Below, in pieces: positions 8,423-17,590 of a DNA stretch of 64,000 nt (positions are counted from its first letter, which is position 1; every line of letters begins with the position of its first letter). The translations under genes and the position numbers were made by a program. This DNA comes from Candidatus Geothermocultor quzhuomuensis (GTDB taxonomy: Bacteria > Actinomycetota > Aquicultoria > Geothermocultorales > Geothermocultoraceae), in contig JACVJC010000004.1 of NCBI GenBank assembly GCA_015711795.1, positions 1 through 64,000 of the forward strand, written 5' to 3'. The notes under the pieces were generated by a model. It did no database searches. It saw only the letters and a program-made list of their open reading frames with translations, and was not told the DNA's origin.

Positions 8423-9055
8423 TTCTTTGAGTATCCAATCAACCGCTTCCTTCAAAGAGTTTACTACCTTATTGGCTTTTAACTTTCCTCCCTTCACTCT
8501 CTTTTCTAAACCCTTAACTCTAATCTTTAAACTTTTCAGTTTTTCCTCTTCAGTTTTCAGTCCCTTTTTTGAGCCTTTGACCTTTGAGCCTCGACCTTGA
8601 ATAAGCACAGCCTTGCATCCAGCTCTTTTACCTGCTTCAATATCTCTTTCACTGTCTCCAATTATAAAGCTCTTTGATAAGTCAAGATTTAGCTCCTCGG
8701 CAGCCTTAATAATTAAGCCAGGTTTTGGTTTCCGACAATTACAATCAAGCCGATACTTCTCAATCAAGGCATCAGGCAAATGGGGGCAGTAATAAACTTT
8801 ATCGATAACTGCTCCTTCATCCTTTAATTTCCTCACTATTTCCTGGTTAATTTCTCCCAGCTTTTCCTCGGTAAAAAATCCTCTAGCCACACCGGACTGA
8901 TTAGTCACAATGACTATTTTGTATCCCTCGGCTCTCAGTCTTTTTATCTCTTGGGGAACTTCTTTTAAAAAAATAATCTTTTCAATCGAATCAATATAGC
9001 CAATATCTTTATTAATGATACCATCTCGATCTAAGAAAACAGCTTTATCTCTCAC
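8414..9055 (-). CDS. gmhB: D-glycero-D-manno-heptose 1,7-bisphosphate 7-phosphatase
   Basis: HAD phosphatase with the nucleophile motif KAVFLDRDGIINKD at the start. The GmhB zinc-loop cysteines/histidine are in YYCPHLPD and CNCRKPKPG, and GDSERDIEAGKRAGCKAVLI is also present. I chose the GTG at 9055, which has GGGGAG six bases upstream and gives the family-typical N-terminus MRDKAVFLD. The longer frame from 9109 would overlap gmhA by 29 bases. An unusual Lys-rich insert of about 40 residues lies between the HAD core and the terminal helix (DNA about 8471-8590). The DNA behind it contains AGGCTCAAA twice around GGTCAAA, like spacer DNA captured in frame. Confidence 0.88.
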   Translation of the reverse strand: MRDKAVFLDRDGIINKDIGYIDSIEKIIFLKEVPQEIKRLRAEGYKIVIVTNQSGVARGFFTEEKLGEINQEIVRKLKDEGAVIDKVYYCPHLPDALIEKYRLDCNCRKPKPGLIIKAAEELNLDLSKSFIIGDSERDIEAGKRAGCKAVLIQGRGSKVKGSKKGLKTEEEKLKSLKIRVKGLEKRVKGGKLKANKVVNSLKEAVDWILKENR

Positions 9056-9080
9056 CCAAGACTCCCCAAAACCTTTAGAC

Positions 9081-9659
9081 TTAGGAAAAAGCTTCCTCAA
9101 CAAGTGCACAAATTATATGACCAATTGTTATGTGAGCTTCTTGAATTCTCGGTGTTACATTGGAAGGAACATAAATAGGAACATCTACCAAATTAGCTAA
9201 CCTGTACCCCGTCTTTCCCGTTAAAGAAATTGATTTGCAACCTTTTTCTTTCCCAACTTTAACAGCCTCGATAATATTAGAAGACATTCCACTAGTGCTA
9301 ATAGCAACTAAGACATCATTAGGGTTGGCTAAAGCTTCGACTTGGCGGCTAAATGAAAAATCAAATCCGAAGTCATTGCTGAGAGCGGTTAAAACAGAAG
9401 TGTCTGTGGTCAAGGCAATAGCTGGTAAAGCTCCTCTAACCTTCTTAAACTTTCCTATTAACTCGCAAGCGATATGTTGAGCATCGGCTGCACTCCCCCC
9501 ATTGCCAAAAAGGATAACCTTTCCCCCTTTTTTTAAAGCAGTAATGATTACCTCAGCTGCATCAGCAATAGAACTAACTGTTTCTTCAATCATTTCCCCT
9601 TTTAAACGAGCACTTTCTGCTAATTCTTTTTTGATAAACTCTTCCATCTTAACCTCCAC
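9081..9659 (-). CDS. gmhA: Sedoheptulose-7-phosphate isomerase
   Basis: 192 residues, SIS-fold phosphoheptose isomerase of normal length. Typical motifs are ILFGNGGSAADAQHIACELI, ALTTDTSVLTALSNDFGFD and AISTSGMSSNIIEA, with QEAHITIGHIICALVE at the end. It converts sedoheptulose-7-phosphate to D-glycero-D-manno-heptose-7-phosphate, the first step of the ADP-heptose route. It lies upstream of gmhB, rfaE1 and rfaE2, so the four enzymes needed to make ADP-heptose are contiguous. Confidence 0.9.
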   Translation of the reverse strand: MEVKMEEFIKKELAESARLKGEMIEETVSSIADAAEVIITALKKGGKVILFGNGGSAADAQHIACELIGKFKKVRGALPAIALTTDTSVLTALSNDFGFDFSFSRQVEALANPNDVLVAISTSGMSSNIIEAVKVGKEKGCKSISLTGKTGYRLANLVDVPIYVPSNVTPRIQEAHITIGHIICALVEEAFS

Positions 9660-9794
9660 ATTTGATAAATCGTTATTAAATCCTCTATACCATTCCTAAC
9701 GGTAAAAATGAAACTTTAAACCCTTGATTTCCTGCTTTAAATTAAAAATATTAATCATTTAAACATTTGCTAACAAGCTATCTAGCTCCTTAGC

Positions 9795-10946
9795 TTACCT
9801 TTTCTTAATTATTTTTTTCACCGCATCCATAACTTCTTCAACAGTTATTGCTCTCATGCAATCGTCCTTCTCGCAACTGGAAACAATGCCTAAATATTGC
9901 TTAGTGCAAGGGCTACACGGTAAAGGATGATAAATGGCAATATTTTTTTTACCATAAGGACCCCACTTTAAAGGAGTATTTGGCCCAAATAAACCAATAA
10001 CCTTAGTTCCCATCGCAGCTGCTACATGGAGAGGACCAGTATCGACTCCAATAAAAAGGTTAGCCTTCTTAGTTAAAGCAGCAAATTGCTTTAAAGTTGT
10101 CTGCCCAACTGCTAAAATTGGCTCAAATTTCATTTGATTTACAATCTTCTTAACTAATTCTCCATCACTTCGAGCTCCAGAAAAAATAATTTTAGCTTTA
10201 AACTGTGAAATTAATTTATCAGCTAGCTCCGCCCATCTTTCTGGAAGCCAGCGTCTTGCTTTAGCTCGAAGGCTAGTCGCAGGATGAATGACGACTATAA
10301 AATCATCTTTATCAACTCCATTCTCCTTGAGAAATTTTTTAATAAATTCTTCATCACTTGATGAAATAACTAATGGCACAAGTTTAACTTGGCTAACTTT
10401 TGCTCCAATTGCTTTTGCCAAACTTAAAAAACTTTCAACTTCATGCCTCTCAAGTGGATAAGAAACAGGAAGATTAAAAAGACCTTTTCTTCCTTGACCT
10501 GGGAGGATAAAACCAACCCGCCAAGGAGCACCAAGTAAATATGCTAGAATAGTAGTGAAACGATAATAATGTTCAGCATCAATGACTAAAGAAAACTTTT
10601 TCTTCCTAAGTTTAAGAAAAGTCTTACATAGTGAGCCCAAATTGGGTGGCTTAAAATAAATAATTTCATCAAGATAGGGAAAACCAGATACTACCTCTTT
10701 TACCCTCGGTGTAGTGAGAAGACAGAGTTTAACTGAGGGATATGTTTCTTTAACAGCCCGTAAAGTTGGTAAAATGAGTGTTAAATCCCCCAAAGCTACC
10801 GTTTTTATTACTAAAATGCTCTTAACTAGCTTAGGGTCAAAAAGAGGGGTTTTTGTAAAGAGCCTTTTTATACCTTCTAAACTTGCTAAAACAAGGCATA
10901 TACCTGTACCAACAGTTTTATCAAGAAATCGAAAGACTTCCAACAT
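9795..10946 (-). CDS. Glycosyltransferase family 9, heptosyltransferase-like
   Basis: 383 residues. The GT9 pattern is clear: VIKTVALGDLTLILPTLRAV near the N-terminus, VVIHPATSLRAKARRWLPER, FIGVDTGPLHVAAAMGTK and VIGLFGPNTPLKWGPYG. It also has the C-terminal CSPC/CMRAI cysteine region often seen in WaaF-like proteins. GT9 enzymes transfer heptose from ADP-heptose to lipid or glycan acceptors on the cytoplasmic side. It is upstream of gmhA in the same direction, which supports ADP-heptose as donor. A 135-base gap separates it from gmhA. The acceptor in this organism is unknown. Confidence 0.85.
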   Translation of the reverse strand: MLEVFRFLDKTVGTGICLVLASLEGIKRLFTKTPLFDPKLVKSILVIKTVALGDLTLILPTLRAVKETYPSVKLCLLTTPRVKEVVSGFPYLDEIIYFKPPNLGSLCKTFLKLRKKKFSLVIDAEHYYRFTTILAYLLGAPWRVGFILPGQGRKGLFNLPVSYPLERHEVESFLSLAKAIGAKVSQVKLVPLVISSSDEEFIKKFLKENGVDKDDFIVVIHPATSLRAKARRWLPERWAELADKLISQFKAKIIFSGARSDGELVKKIVNQMKFEPILAVGQTTLKQFAALTKKANLFIGVDTGPLHVAAAMGTKVIGLFGPNTPLKWGPYGKKNIAIYHPLPCSPCTKQYLGIVSSCEKDDCMRAITVEEVMDAVKKIIKKR

Positions 10947-10957
10947 TTTAATTTCCC

Positions 10958-12115
10958 TTAGTTTTCGGGGACTAAAGAACTATATAACCTCAAATATTTT
11001 TCCAACATCTGTTGAGAGTCAAAATTTTTTTCCACTCTTTCCCGACCCTTCTTGCCCATTCGCTCTCTCAAGTTCGGCTCCTTCACAAGATGAATGATTT
11101 TCTCTGCCAGTGCCTGGGGATCAGCTGGAGGAATTAAATAACCAGTAACCCCATCTACAACCGCTTCAGGAATTCCACCTACCTCAGTCGCTACCACTGG
11201 TTTTTGAACCGCCATCGCTTCAAGCAAAGCGAGGTTAGTCGTATCGCTAAGAGAAGAGGCAACAAAAATATCCATTTTCCCAACTTCAGAAATGGTATCT
11301 TCTTGATAGCCGGTAAATTTAAAACAATCTTTTAAGCCCAGAGTAGCTACTTTATCTTCAAGGTGTTTTCTTAAAGAACCATCTCCAACAATTACAAAAT
11401 TCACTCGCTGACCAAGCTCAGAATTCTTTATTAAAGCTGCTGCTTCTATAAAGTAATCAAATCCCTTGACGGGTTCTAAACGTCCTAAAGTGCCAACAAC
11501 AACTTTCCCTAACTCCTTTTTGGTTTGAAGAGTTTGAACTGGCTTTATAGGAATACCATTTCTAATCACGATGATTTTTTCACTTGGTATTCCTATTTTG
11601 ACTAGTTTCTCTTTGACCCTCTCCGCAACAGCAATAATCATATCGGCATATTGAGAGGTAAATCGGTCAGCAAAATTTCTAATTATCTGAATAACTTTAG
11701 CTTTTAAACTCTTATCATACGAAAGGGTTGAGTCAGGTTCACAATGAACTGTAGAAACTACCGCTGGAATACCTGATATCTTTCCAGCAATTCGCCCGAT
11801 AACATTGCAGAAAAATCCATGAGTGTGAAATATATCCGCCCCTATCTTTCTTAGTTCTTTTGAAATTCTTAGTATCGTTAAAATGAAATTTTTAGACATA
11901 ATATTTAGCGGAATAGTTTCAATGCTCAACTCATTTAGAGCTCGTTCAATACCAGATTGGGGTAAACAAATCACACAAACCCTAAATTCCCACTCCTTGG
12001 CTGCTTTAGCTAATAAGAGAAGATGCTTTTCTCCACCACCCAAAGTATCAAAGGGGTAATTATTCATATAAACAACCGTTCTTTTTTGTTTTTTACCCAT
12101 TCCTCTTTGTATCAA
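10958..12115 (-). CDS. Glycosyltransferase family 4
   Basis: 385 residues, GT-B fold. The N-terminal domain starts with VVYMNNYPFDTLGGGEKHLL, a typical acceptor-side glycine loop. The C-terminal donor-binding half has VVGTLGRLEPVKGFDYFIEA, FVIVGDGSLRKHLE and the E-x7-E region SDTTNLALLEAMAVQKPVVA. It transfers a sugar from an activated donor to a growing glycan. The TTG at 12115 opens the frame, and an ATG five codons later is an alternative. It is the first gene of the heptose block and is divergent from the polysaccharide deacetylase gene. Sugar specificity cannot be read. Confidence 0.85.
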   Translation of the reverse strand: MIQRGMGKKQKRTVVYMNNYPFDTLGGGEKHLLLLAKAAKEWEFRVCVICLPQSGIERALNELSIETIPLNIMSKNFILTILRISKELRKIGADIFHTHGFFCNVIGRIAGKISGIPAVVSTVHCEPDSTLSYDKSLKAKVIQIIRNFADRFTSQYADMIIAVAERVKEKLVKIGIPSEKIIVIRNGIPIKPVQTLQTKKELGKVVVGTLGRLEPVKGFDYFIEAAALIKNSELGQRVNFVIVGDGSLRKHLEDKVATLGLKDCFKFTGYQEDTISEVGKMDIFVASSLSDTTNLALLEAMAVQKPVVATEVGGIPEAVVDGVTGYLIPPADPQALAEKIIHLVKEPNLRERMGKKGRERVEKNFDSQQMLEKYLRLYSSLVPEN

Positions 12116-12404
12116 AAAATGAATTAAGTGAGTCCTTTTAAAACTCCTCCAACATTTTTAAATAATAAAGGACATGCAAGCTAAATTAAGAAAAGATTAA
12201 ATGAGAAAGCAAAAAGTTGCAAGCAAAACACTTTGGTTCTCTTTTAAAATAGGCTTTAAAGTTAGCTTTTAAAACGAAATGCTGAGCAATTTAAGCCAAG
12301 AGCAAAAAGTATGGTAATATTGATATTAGTTTGACCTTTAAAATTTATCTCTACCTATATGTTTAAGTTAACAATACCAATAAACAAATTGCCTGAATTA
12401 AAAA

Positions 12405-13340
12405 ATGAAATGGAAAATTAGCTATATCTTGAAAGATCCAAGAATGCCTCATTTTTTAGCAAACAACTACATTAAAAAGAAGAGACTTTTAAAAATAACT
12501 TCTAAGCCGTTGGAGAAAGCCCAAATCAAGTTAGCTCTTACTTTTGATATCGAGTATGACTTTGGAATAACCAAACCTTCATATAACTACTATTCTGTTG
12601 AGCCTTTTTTAAAAAAAATATCTAAGATTCTCTCAAAACAAAGAATTGTAGCCACTTTTTTTATTCAAGGAAGTTTGATTAGTAAGTTCGCTAGTTATTT
12701 ACGTGAGCTAGTAAAACAAGGACACGAATTAGGACTTCACGGATTTAATCATGAGTTATGGGGGTATGACTGGTTTACTCAAGATGAAATGACCTCTTTA
12801 GAAACTAGAAAAAGGGCAATTGAGCAAGGAATCGCTGAATTTAAAAAAAACGGTTTACCCCTTCCCCAATCCTTCAGAGCTCCTTATATGATAATCGATA
12901 ATGATTCTATTAAGTTACTTAAAGAATATGGTTTTAAAGTGGACTCTTCTTACCCCAGCTATAAAGGAATTTTACCAATTATGACAAAATTTAATGATTT
13001 AACTGAAGTTCCTGTAACAGTTAACCCAATACCTAAGTTGAGATTTAATAAACTCATTCCTTATTCACAATATGAAGTTTTTAATTTAGCAAATCTTCTC
13101 CTTAAAAGGGATAATGAACTGCCAAATTACATTAAAGAAGTAATAAACATTCAAAGATCATATCAACAAGAGCCTTACTTAGTGTTCTTAGCTCACTCTT
13201 GGGAATTTGAAGAATTACCCAATCCACCTAAAGGATGTGAATATGCTTCAAAGAAGAATTATTTTTTGCTCTTTAAAAAGATTGCACTTATTAGAGATAG
13301 GTACTTGACCAATTTTTTTCGCATAAGTGAATTAATATAA
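12405..13340 (+). CDS. Polysaccharide deacetylase family protein
   Basis: 311 residues, NodB-homology fold. The first catalytic motif is LALTFDIEYDFG with the metal and base Asp. The second is ELGLHGFNHE, equivalent to HxxxH. SFRAPYMIIDND is the Arg-containing third motif, and FLAHSWEFEE carries the late His. It likely removes N-acetyl (or O-acetyl) groups from a glycan. No signal peptide is obvious, so it may act on a lipid-linked intermediate in the cytoplasm. ATG start. It is divergent from the GT4 gene and convergent with the acetyltransferase-like gene. Confidence 0.82.
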   Translation: MKWKISYILKDPRMPHFLANNYIKKKRLLKITSKPLEKAQIKLALTFDIEYDFGITKPSYNYYSVEPFLKKISKILSKQRIVATFFIQGSLISKFASYLRELVKQGHELGLHGFNHELWGYDWFTQDEMTSLETRKRAIEQGIAEFKKNGLPLPQSFRAPYMIIDNDSIKLLKEYGFKVDSSYPSYKGILPIMTKFNDLTEVPVTVNPIPKLRFNKLIPYSQYEVFNLANLLLKRDNELPNYIKEVINIQRSYQQEPYLVFLAHSWEFEELPNPPKGCEYASKKNYFLLFKKIALIRDRYLTNFFRISELI

Positions 13341-13347
13341 AAAGTCA

Positions 13348-14412
13348 TCACTCCTTTCCACCCAACCTTTTAATAACTTTTCTAACCTGACCCTTACCAG
13401 TACTAAGCCACCAGCTAGCAAACCTTCCTTTGAGGGAAGTTGGAATAAATAAAGACTTGACACTTCGTTCATTAACCCCCCACCGATATTTATATTCTTC
13501 TTTCCCAAGAAGAAAATCGAAATAAAAAAGTTTCTCTTGGCAAGCTCGTTCAATTAAATAAGATAAAAGAACCTTGCCCGGAGAGTAATTTTCAAATTCA
13601 CCTTTATAACTCGGCATATAATAGTAAAATCTATCTTTAGATTTAAAGCCAAAATGGAAAGCAATTGGAAATTGGTCAATCGATAAATATGAAAAGGAAC
13701 TTAAAGGATGATAAAAAGCTAAATTATAAATAAATTTCTCTATTTCTTTTTTCCCCCATTTTGAGCTATATAAACGATAGAATTCAAAAAAGTATTTTTC
13801 TTTCTCCTCTCTAGGCGCTTGAGAAACAAATTCAATCTTGCCTAGTTCAGCCAACCGCTTTTTTTGACGCTTTATGTCGCCCCGGTGCGAGCTAGACCAT
13901 GTTTGCTTTATCTTCTCATAAGAAAAGTGAGGAAAGATTTTAATAAATGGGGCAACATCTCCTTTCCAAAAAAAACTCCAACGCAAATCTTCTAAAGCTG
14001 CTTTAAAAGAGGGAAACATTTCTTCAGGGATATGGACCAAGGCAAGTAAATCATAAGTAACCTTTAACTCAAAAGCGGCTTGAAAAAGAAATCGCAAAAT
14101 TTCAACTTCCCTCTCCTTATCAACAACTGGAAGAGCATAATCTGCTAAGCTACCGCCCACAAACTCAAGCCTTTCCCCTCCTCCATCTTTTAAAAGCGAA
14201 GATTTTAAGATGACAGGAAAAATGCCAACTAGCTGAGTGCCCTTCCAGGCTGTAATTAACTTAATGTTTTGTGTTTCCCCAAAAGCTTTTCCCCAATATA
14301 AAGACCATTCTGGAGCTCCAAAAACTGGGTCTGCATTAGAATGTTCTAAGAGCTCATTCCATTGGGGATAAAGCTCAGAAATAGCTGTTCCTTCTAAAAC
14401 ATCAATTCTCAT
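13348..14412 (-). CDS. FemAB/CelD-like GNAT-fold acyltransferase
   Basis: 354 residues. The N-terminal half (WNELLEHSNADPVFGAPEWS, LVGIFPVILKSS) and the C-terminal half (FHFGFKSKDRFYYYMPSYKG, PGKVLLSYLIERACQEKLFY) give the duplicated GNAT arrangement of CelD/BcsL and FemAB-like proteins. Members are found in exopolysaccharide loci and transfer acyl or aminoacyl groups. The substrate is unknown. It is 11 bases downstream of the aminotransferase gene and convergent with the deacetylase gene. Deacetylase, GNAT and DegT genes often travel together in polysaccharide clusters. Confidence 0.75.
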   Translation of the reverse strand: MRIDVLEGTAISELYPQWNELLEHSNADPVFGAPEWSLYWGKAFGETQNIKLITAWKGTQLVGIFPVILKSSLLKDGGGERLEFVGGSLADYALPVVDKEREVEILRFLFQAAFELKVTYDLLALVHIPEEMFPSFKAALEDLRWSFFWKGDVAPFIKIFPHFSYEKIKQTWSSSHRGDIKRQKKRLAELGKIEFVSQAPREEKEKYFFEFYRLYSSKWGKKEIEKFIYNLAFYHPLSSFSYLSIDQFPIAFHFGFKSKDRFYYYMPSYKGEFENYSPGKVLLSYLIERACQEKLFYFDFLLGKEEYKYRWGVNERSVKSLFIPTSLKGRFASWWLSTGKGQVRKVIKRLGGKE

Positions 14413-14423
14413 AAAGTAAAAGC

Positions 14424-15542
14424 TTAAAACCTCCTTAATGCCTTGGTTATCAAGCTCATTTCCTTAAAGTCCAAGTCCTGGTGAATTGGCAATATTACTA
14501 GTTCACTTTGGATTTTTCTTGCAGTAGGATATGAATTGCTTCCTAAAACTTCCACTGGAAGAGTTGGCCAAAACTGGGCCCCTATCCCTTGACGCCTCAA
14601 AATTTCAATAATTTTATCTCGCTTCGTGCTTCTCAAAGGGAAAGCGTAAGGGCATATTTTCTTTTCTTCAAGGTTAAAAACAGGTTCGATTCCCTGTTTA
14701 GCAAGAAAGCTCTGTAAAATTCTATAGTTGTTTTGTCGAATCTGAAATATCTTACCACTCTCCTGCATTAACTTCTTAAGTAACTTTAAAGAAAGCCAAG
14801 AAATACCCCTTTCATATATTTCGCTTTTTCTGTAACCTGACAAACTTTCCTTTTTTAAAGGTCTCAATCCATAAAATGTGGTTGGAACCCACTTAAAAAT
14901 TCTCTTGGCAACAACCCTTATAATCCATTCCCAAGGTATTTTTTTCTCAACTTTAGGTCCTTTATTTTTCCCCCCATTAACAGCTGTAATTAAAAGTGCC
15001 CCGTTAGGAAGGGGAAAAATTTTTCTTAAACTAAAAACCACTGCGTCACCAATAACTTTAAGCTCACCCTCAAAGGAAGGCATCACATGAGCCCCATCCT
15101 CAATAATATGCATCTTATTAAGTTTACAAAACTCTTTTGCTTCCTTAACTGAGTTGGGAAAACCAAAATAATGAACGAGAACAAATATAGACATCACATC
15201 CTTAGTTGAAACCTTAAGGTCTATAGAATCCCAATTAGGAGTTAAATCATCTTTGATGTCATAAAACCTAAGAGCACCTCCCCAATGCCTCCTGAAAATC
15301 TCGATTAGTTCATCACAAATATAAGCTGGAAACCATATCTCCCTATCTTTACCAGCTGAAATGTTATTTGCCACATCCAACATAGCCTTTCTCGCGTACC
15401 CATATAATGTCCCTCTAAATGAGAATTCTGGTGCTTTTTCCTTTTGATGGAACAACTGCAAGGAAAGCTCTTTGAAAATGTCATTAAAATTTGGTAGAGG
15501 TTCAGCGTATATCCGCATCCATCCCTCGAATTTAAATTTCAT
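14424..15542 (-). CDS. DegT/DnrJ-like PLP-dependent aminotransferase
   Basis: 372 residues, fold-type I PLP enzyme. Supporting segments are GRDREIWFPAYIC-like start of the large domain (IWFPAYICDELIEIFRRH), VHYFGFPNSVKEAKEFC, IIEDGAHVMPSF with the PLP-binding Asp, and the likely Schiff-base Lys in VFSLRKIFPLPNGALL. Family members aminate keto-sugars on nucleotides, but more distant ones in exopolysaccharide loci are uncharacterised, and this one is rather divergent. ATG at 15542. A second ATG at 15518, behind GAGGG, is a reasonable alternative. It is divergent from the large GT-B-like gene. Confidence 0.75.
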   Translation of the reverse strand: MKFKFEGWMRIYAEPLPNFNDIFKELSLQLFHQKEKAPEFSFRGTLYGYARKAMLDVANNISAGKDREIWFPAYICDELIEIFRRHWGGALRFYDIKDDLTPNWDSIDLKVSTKDVMSIFVLVHYFGFPNSVKEAKEFCKLNKMHIIEDGAHVMPSFEGELKVIGDAVVFSLRKIFPLPNGALLITAVNGGKNKGPKVEKKIPWEWIIRVVAKRIFKWVPTTFYGLRPLKKESLSGYRKSEIYERGISWLSLKLLKKLMQESGKIFQIRQNNYRILQSFLAKQGIEPVFNLEEKKICPYAFPLRSTKRDKIIEILRRQGIGAQFWPTLPVEVLGSNSYPTARKIQSELVILPIHQDLDFKEMSLITKALRRF

Positions 15543-15643
15543 AAAGTTTTTACAGGAAATAACATTACAGATTATGATTATAACCTGAGTTGATTAAAGC
15601 TGAAAGTGCTCACCCCATTAGATTGAGCTGATAAATGCTTTGA

Positions 15644-15672
15644 TTGAACTATATTTTACCTACCTTTATAAT
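15644..15672 (+). promoter_or_regulatory. Sigma70-like promoter for the 15750 gene
   Basis: TTGAAC (15644-15649), 17-base spacer, perfect TATAAT (15667-15672), about 78 bases before the ATG at 15750. The -10 is perfect and the -35 matches four of six. Confidence 0.5.
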
Positions 15673-15749
15673 AAAAATACTTTAATAAAAAACCAAAATA
15701 ATAAATAATTAAATAGTAATCAAATTTCATTAGAGATGAGAGCTAACTT

Positions 15750-17585
15750 ATGGCTTCAAAAGTTAAATCAATTTTTTTTCTCTACAATCGAAAAAACCTG
15801 AGAAAATGTCGGAAAATTCTCTTTAAAGAACACCGCAAATGGATTTACCTGGGAGATAACTTTTTAGATTACTTTAACCTTTCTCAAAAGCTAAAAGGCC
15901 TAGGAGCGGAAATTAAAGCCCAGCCACTAAACAATATTGCTCAAGGAATTAGAAAAGAATATATTGATTACATTGGAGAATTGAGTACCCGATACAATTC
16001 CCTGACTTGGTGGGAGTCGGTAATTTCGGAAAAACAACCTTCCAATTCTACTCTTTTCCGTAATCTTTGTTTGTGGGAAAAAACAAAATCTCTACTCAAC
16101 AAAGAAAAAAATGCTCTTTTAATTATAGGCAACCTAGGACTATATAACCAGATAGCTGATTTCTTTAAAGATAAAGAATCTATTCCTTTTGAATTTCTTT
16201 CTAAATGCGGATTTTATTTAAAATCTATTCTCTTACTCCTAGCTAAACGAACCTTTTTTGTGCTTAGCCAAATTAAAAAAATTATTATTACTAAGCTGAA
16301 ACTAAGAAGTTACACTAAACAGCTCAAAAGAAAACTACAACAAAAACCTCTTATATTAATCAATTCTTGGATTGACAATCGTTCTTTTTCTGAAAAAAGG
16401 GGGTACTACGATAGCTACTTTAAAAAACTTCCTGACATTGCTGCTCAAGAAGGTTACAATGTAGTTATTATTCCCTATATCTTACCAACTATTAAATATG
16501 GCAAAGCTTTAGATTACATTAAAAAAGTGCCTGATAAAAATTTTCTAGTCCCCCATTACTTCTTATCTTTTCTCGATATATTAAAATTTTCACTCGCTAA
16601 TTTTAGTCAAATTATTAAATATAAGAACTTACCTCTTTTTCGAGAAGCTAACATAAATAAACTTCTTCGATTTGACAGGTGGAATGACCTTATTAACAAT
16701 AGAATTTGCTTTAATCGACTCTTTTATGTTTTACCTATTAAGTTAAAAAAATGTGGTTTCAATGTTCAACGAGTAATTTATCCATTTGAAAACCAAACTT
16801 GGGAAAAAGTCTATTTGGCAGGGCTAAAAAAAGCTTTCCCACAAGCAATAACTGTTGGATATCAACACACATCATTTTCAAGCCTTACAACCAACTACTA
16901 TATTTCAGACAAAGAGCTTAGGCTTATTCCTCTTCCTGACAAAATTGTAACTGCGGGCGAAAGACCCGAAGAAATTCTAAAAGGACATTTTAGCGATCGG
17001 GTTAAAACAGGAGGGGCAATCCGTTATGAATATCTCTTTAAACAACAGAAAAGAGAACTAAGCAAAGAAAAAAAGAGCACTAAAAGGATTCTTGTTGCCC
17101 TTCCTGGAGAATTTGAAGAAGCCTTGGAGCTTCTTTATAAAATCAGCAGCGCTTTAAAATCTTTTGAGGCCAAGATAATTTTAAAGTCTCATCCAACTTT
17201 GCCTCTAGGAAAAATCCAGCGTTATCTTGGTTTAAAAGCCTTCCCAAAAAACTTTCACATTCCTCAATCAAATACCCCAAGCCTTCTAAAAACTGCCGAC
17301 TTAATGATTGCCACCTCAACAACAATGGCTTTAGAAGCCTTAGCCTTAAAAATTCCTGTGCTTAAAGTTGACTTAGATTTCTCGATTGTAGCTGGGCCAC
17401 TAATTGACATGCCAGAAGCAGTTTTTTCAGCTCATACTGAAAAAGATATTTGCGAATTGACCAAATATATTTTGCTCAATAAAAATGAGATAATTAAGGA
17501 AAAAAGAAATATATGGGAAGAGGCTATATCATCTTCTTTTACTCCCCCCGATATTTCTAGTTATAAAATCTTATTAAATGAATGA
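15750..17585 (+). CDS. Large GT-B-like surface-carbohydrate transferase (putative)
   Basis: 611 residues. I do not recognise the N-terminal 200 residues beyond a hydrophobic stretch near 150-170. The C-terminal half resembles the capsule/surface-carbohydrate GT-B group: TVGYQHTSFSSLTTNYYIS, ILVALPGEFEEALELLYKI, AKIILKSHPTLPLGKI, LLKTADLMIATSTTMALEAL and KIPVLKVDLDF. The HP in KSHP and the Ser/Thr-rich loop before ALEALA are typical of donor-binding sites in KpsC/S-like and related enzymes. It may use a CMP-activated sugar made by the neighbouring KdsB-like cluster, but that is inference. Its own promoter is upstream. It is convergent with the GT2 gene, five bases away. Confidence 0.55.
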   Translation: MASKVKSIFFLYNRKNLRKCRKILFKEHRKWIYLGDNFLDYFNLSQKLKGLGAEIKAQPLNNIAQGIRKEYIDYIGELSTRYNSLTWWESVISEKQPSNSTLFRNLCLWEKTKSLLNKEKNALLIIGNLGLYNQIADFFKDKESIPFEFLSKCGFYLKSILLLLAKRTFFVLSQIKKIIITKLKLRSYTKQLKRKLQQKPLILINSWIDNRSFSEKRGYYDSYFKKLPDIAAQEGYNVVIIPYILPTIKYGKALDYIKKVPDKNFLVPHYFLSFLDILKFSLANFSQIIKYKNLPLFREANINKLLRFDRWNDLINNRICFNRLFYVLPIKLKKCGFNVQRVIYPFENQTWEKVYLAGLKKAFPQAITVGYQHTSFSSLTTNYYISDKELRLIPLPDKIVTAGERPEEILKGHFSDRVKTGGAIRYEYLFKQQKRELSKEKKSTKRILVALPGEFEEALELLYKISSALKSFEAKIILKSHPTLPLGKIQRYLGLKAFPKNFHIPQSNTPSLLKTADLMIATSTTMALEALALKIPVLKVDLDFSIVAGPLIDMPEAVFSAHTEKDICELTKYILLNKNEIIKEKRNIWEEAISSSFTPPDISSYKILLNE

Positions 17586-17590
17586 GAATG

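Noticed and set aside
8414..9109. Long form of gmhB beginning at 9109
   Set aside because: It overlaps gmhA by 29 bases and adds 18 residues not found in the family. The GTG at 9055 has a good ribosome site and gives the standard N-terminus.
12116..12404. Divergent promoter pair between the GT4 and deacetylase genes
   Set aside because: Candidate TTGACC/TATATG and TGGTAATAT boxes are present but spacing or the second box is poor in each case.
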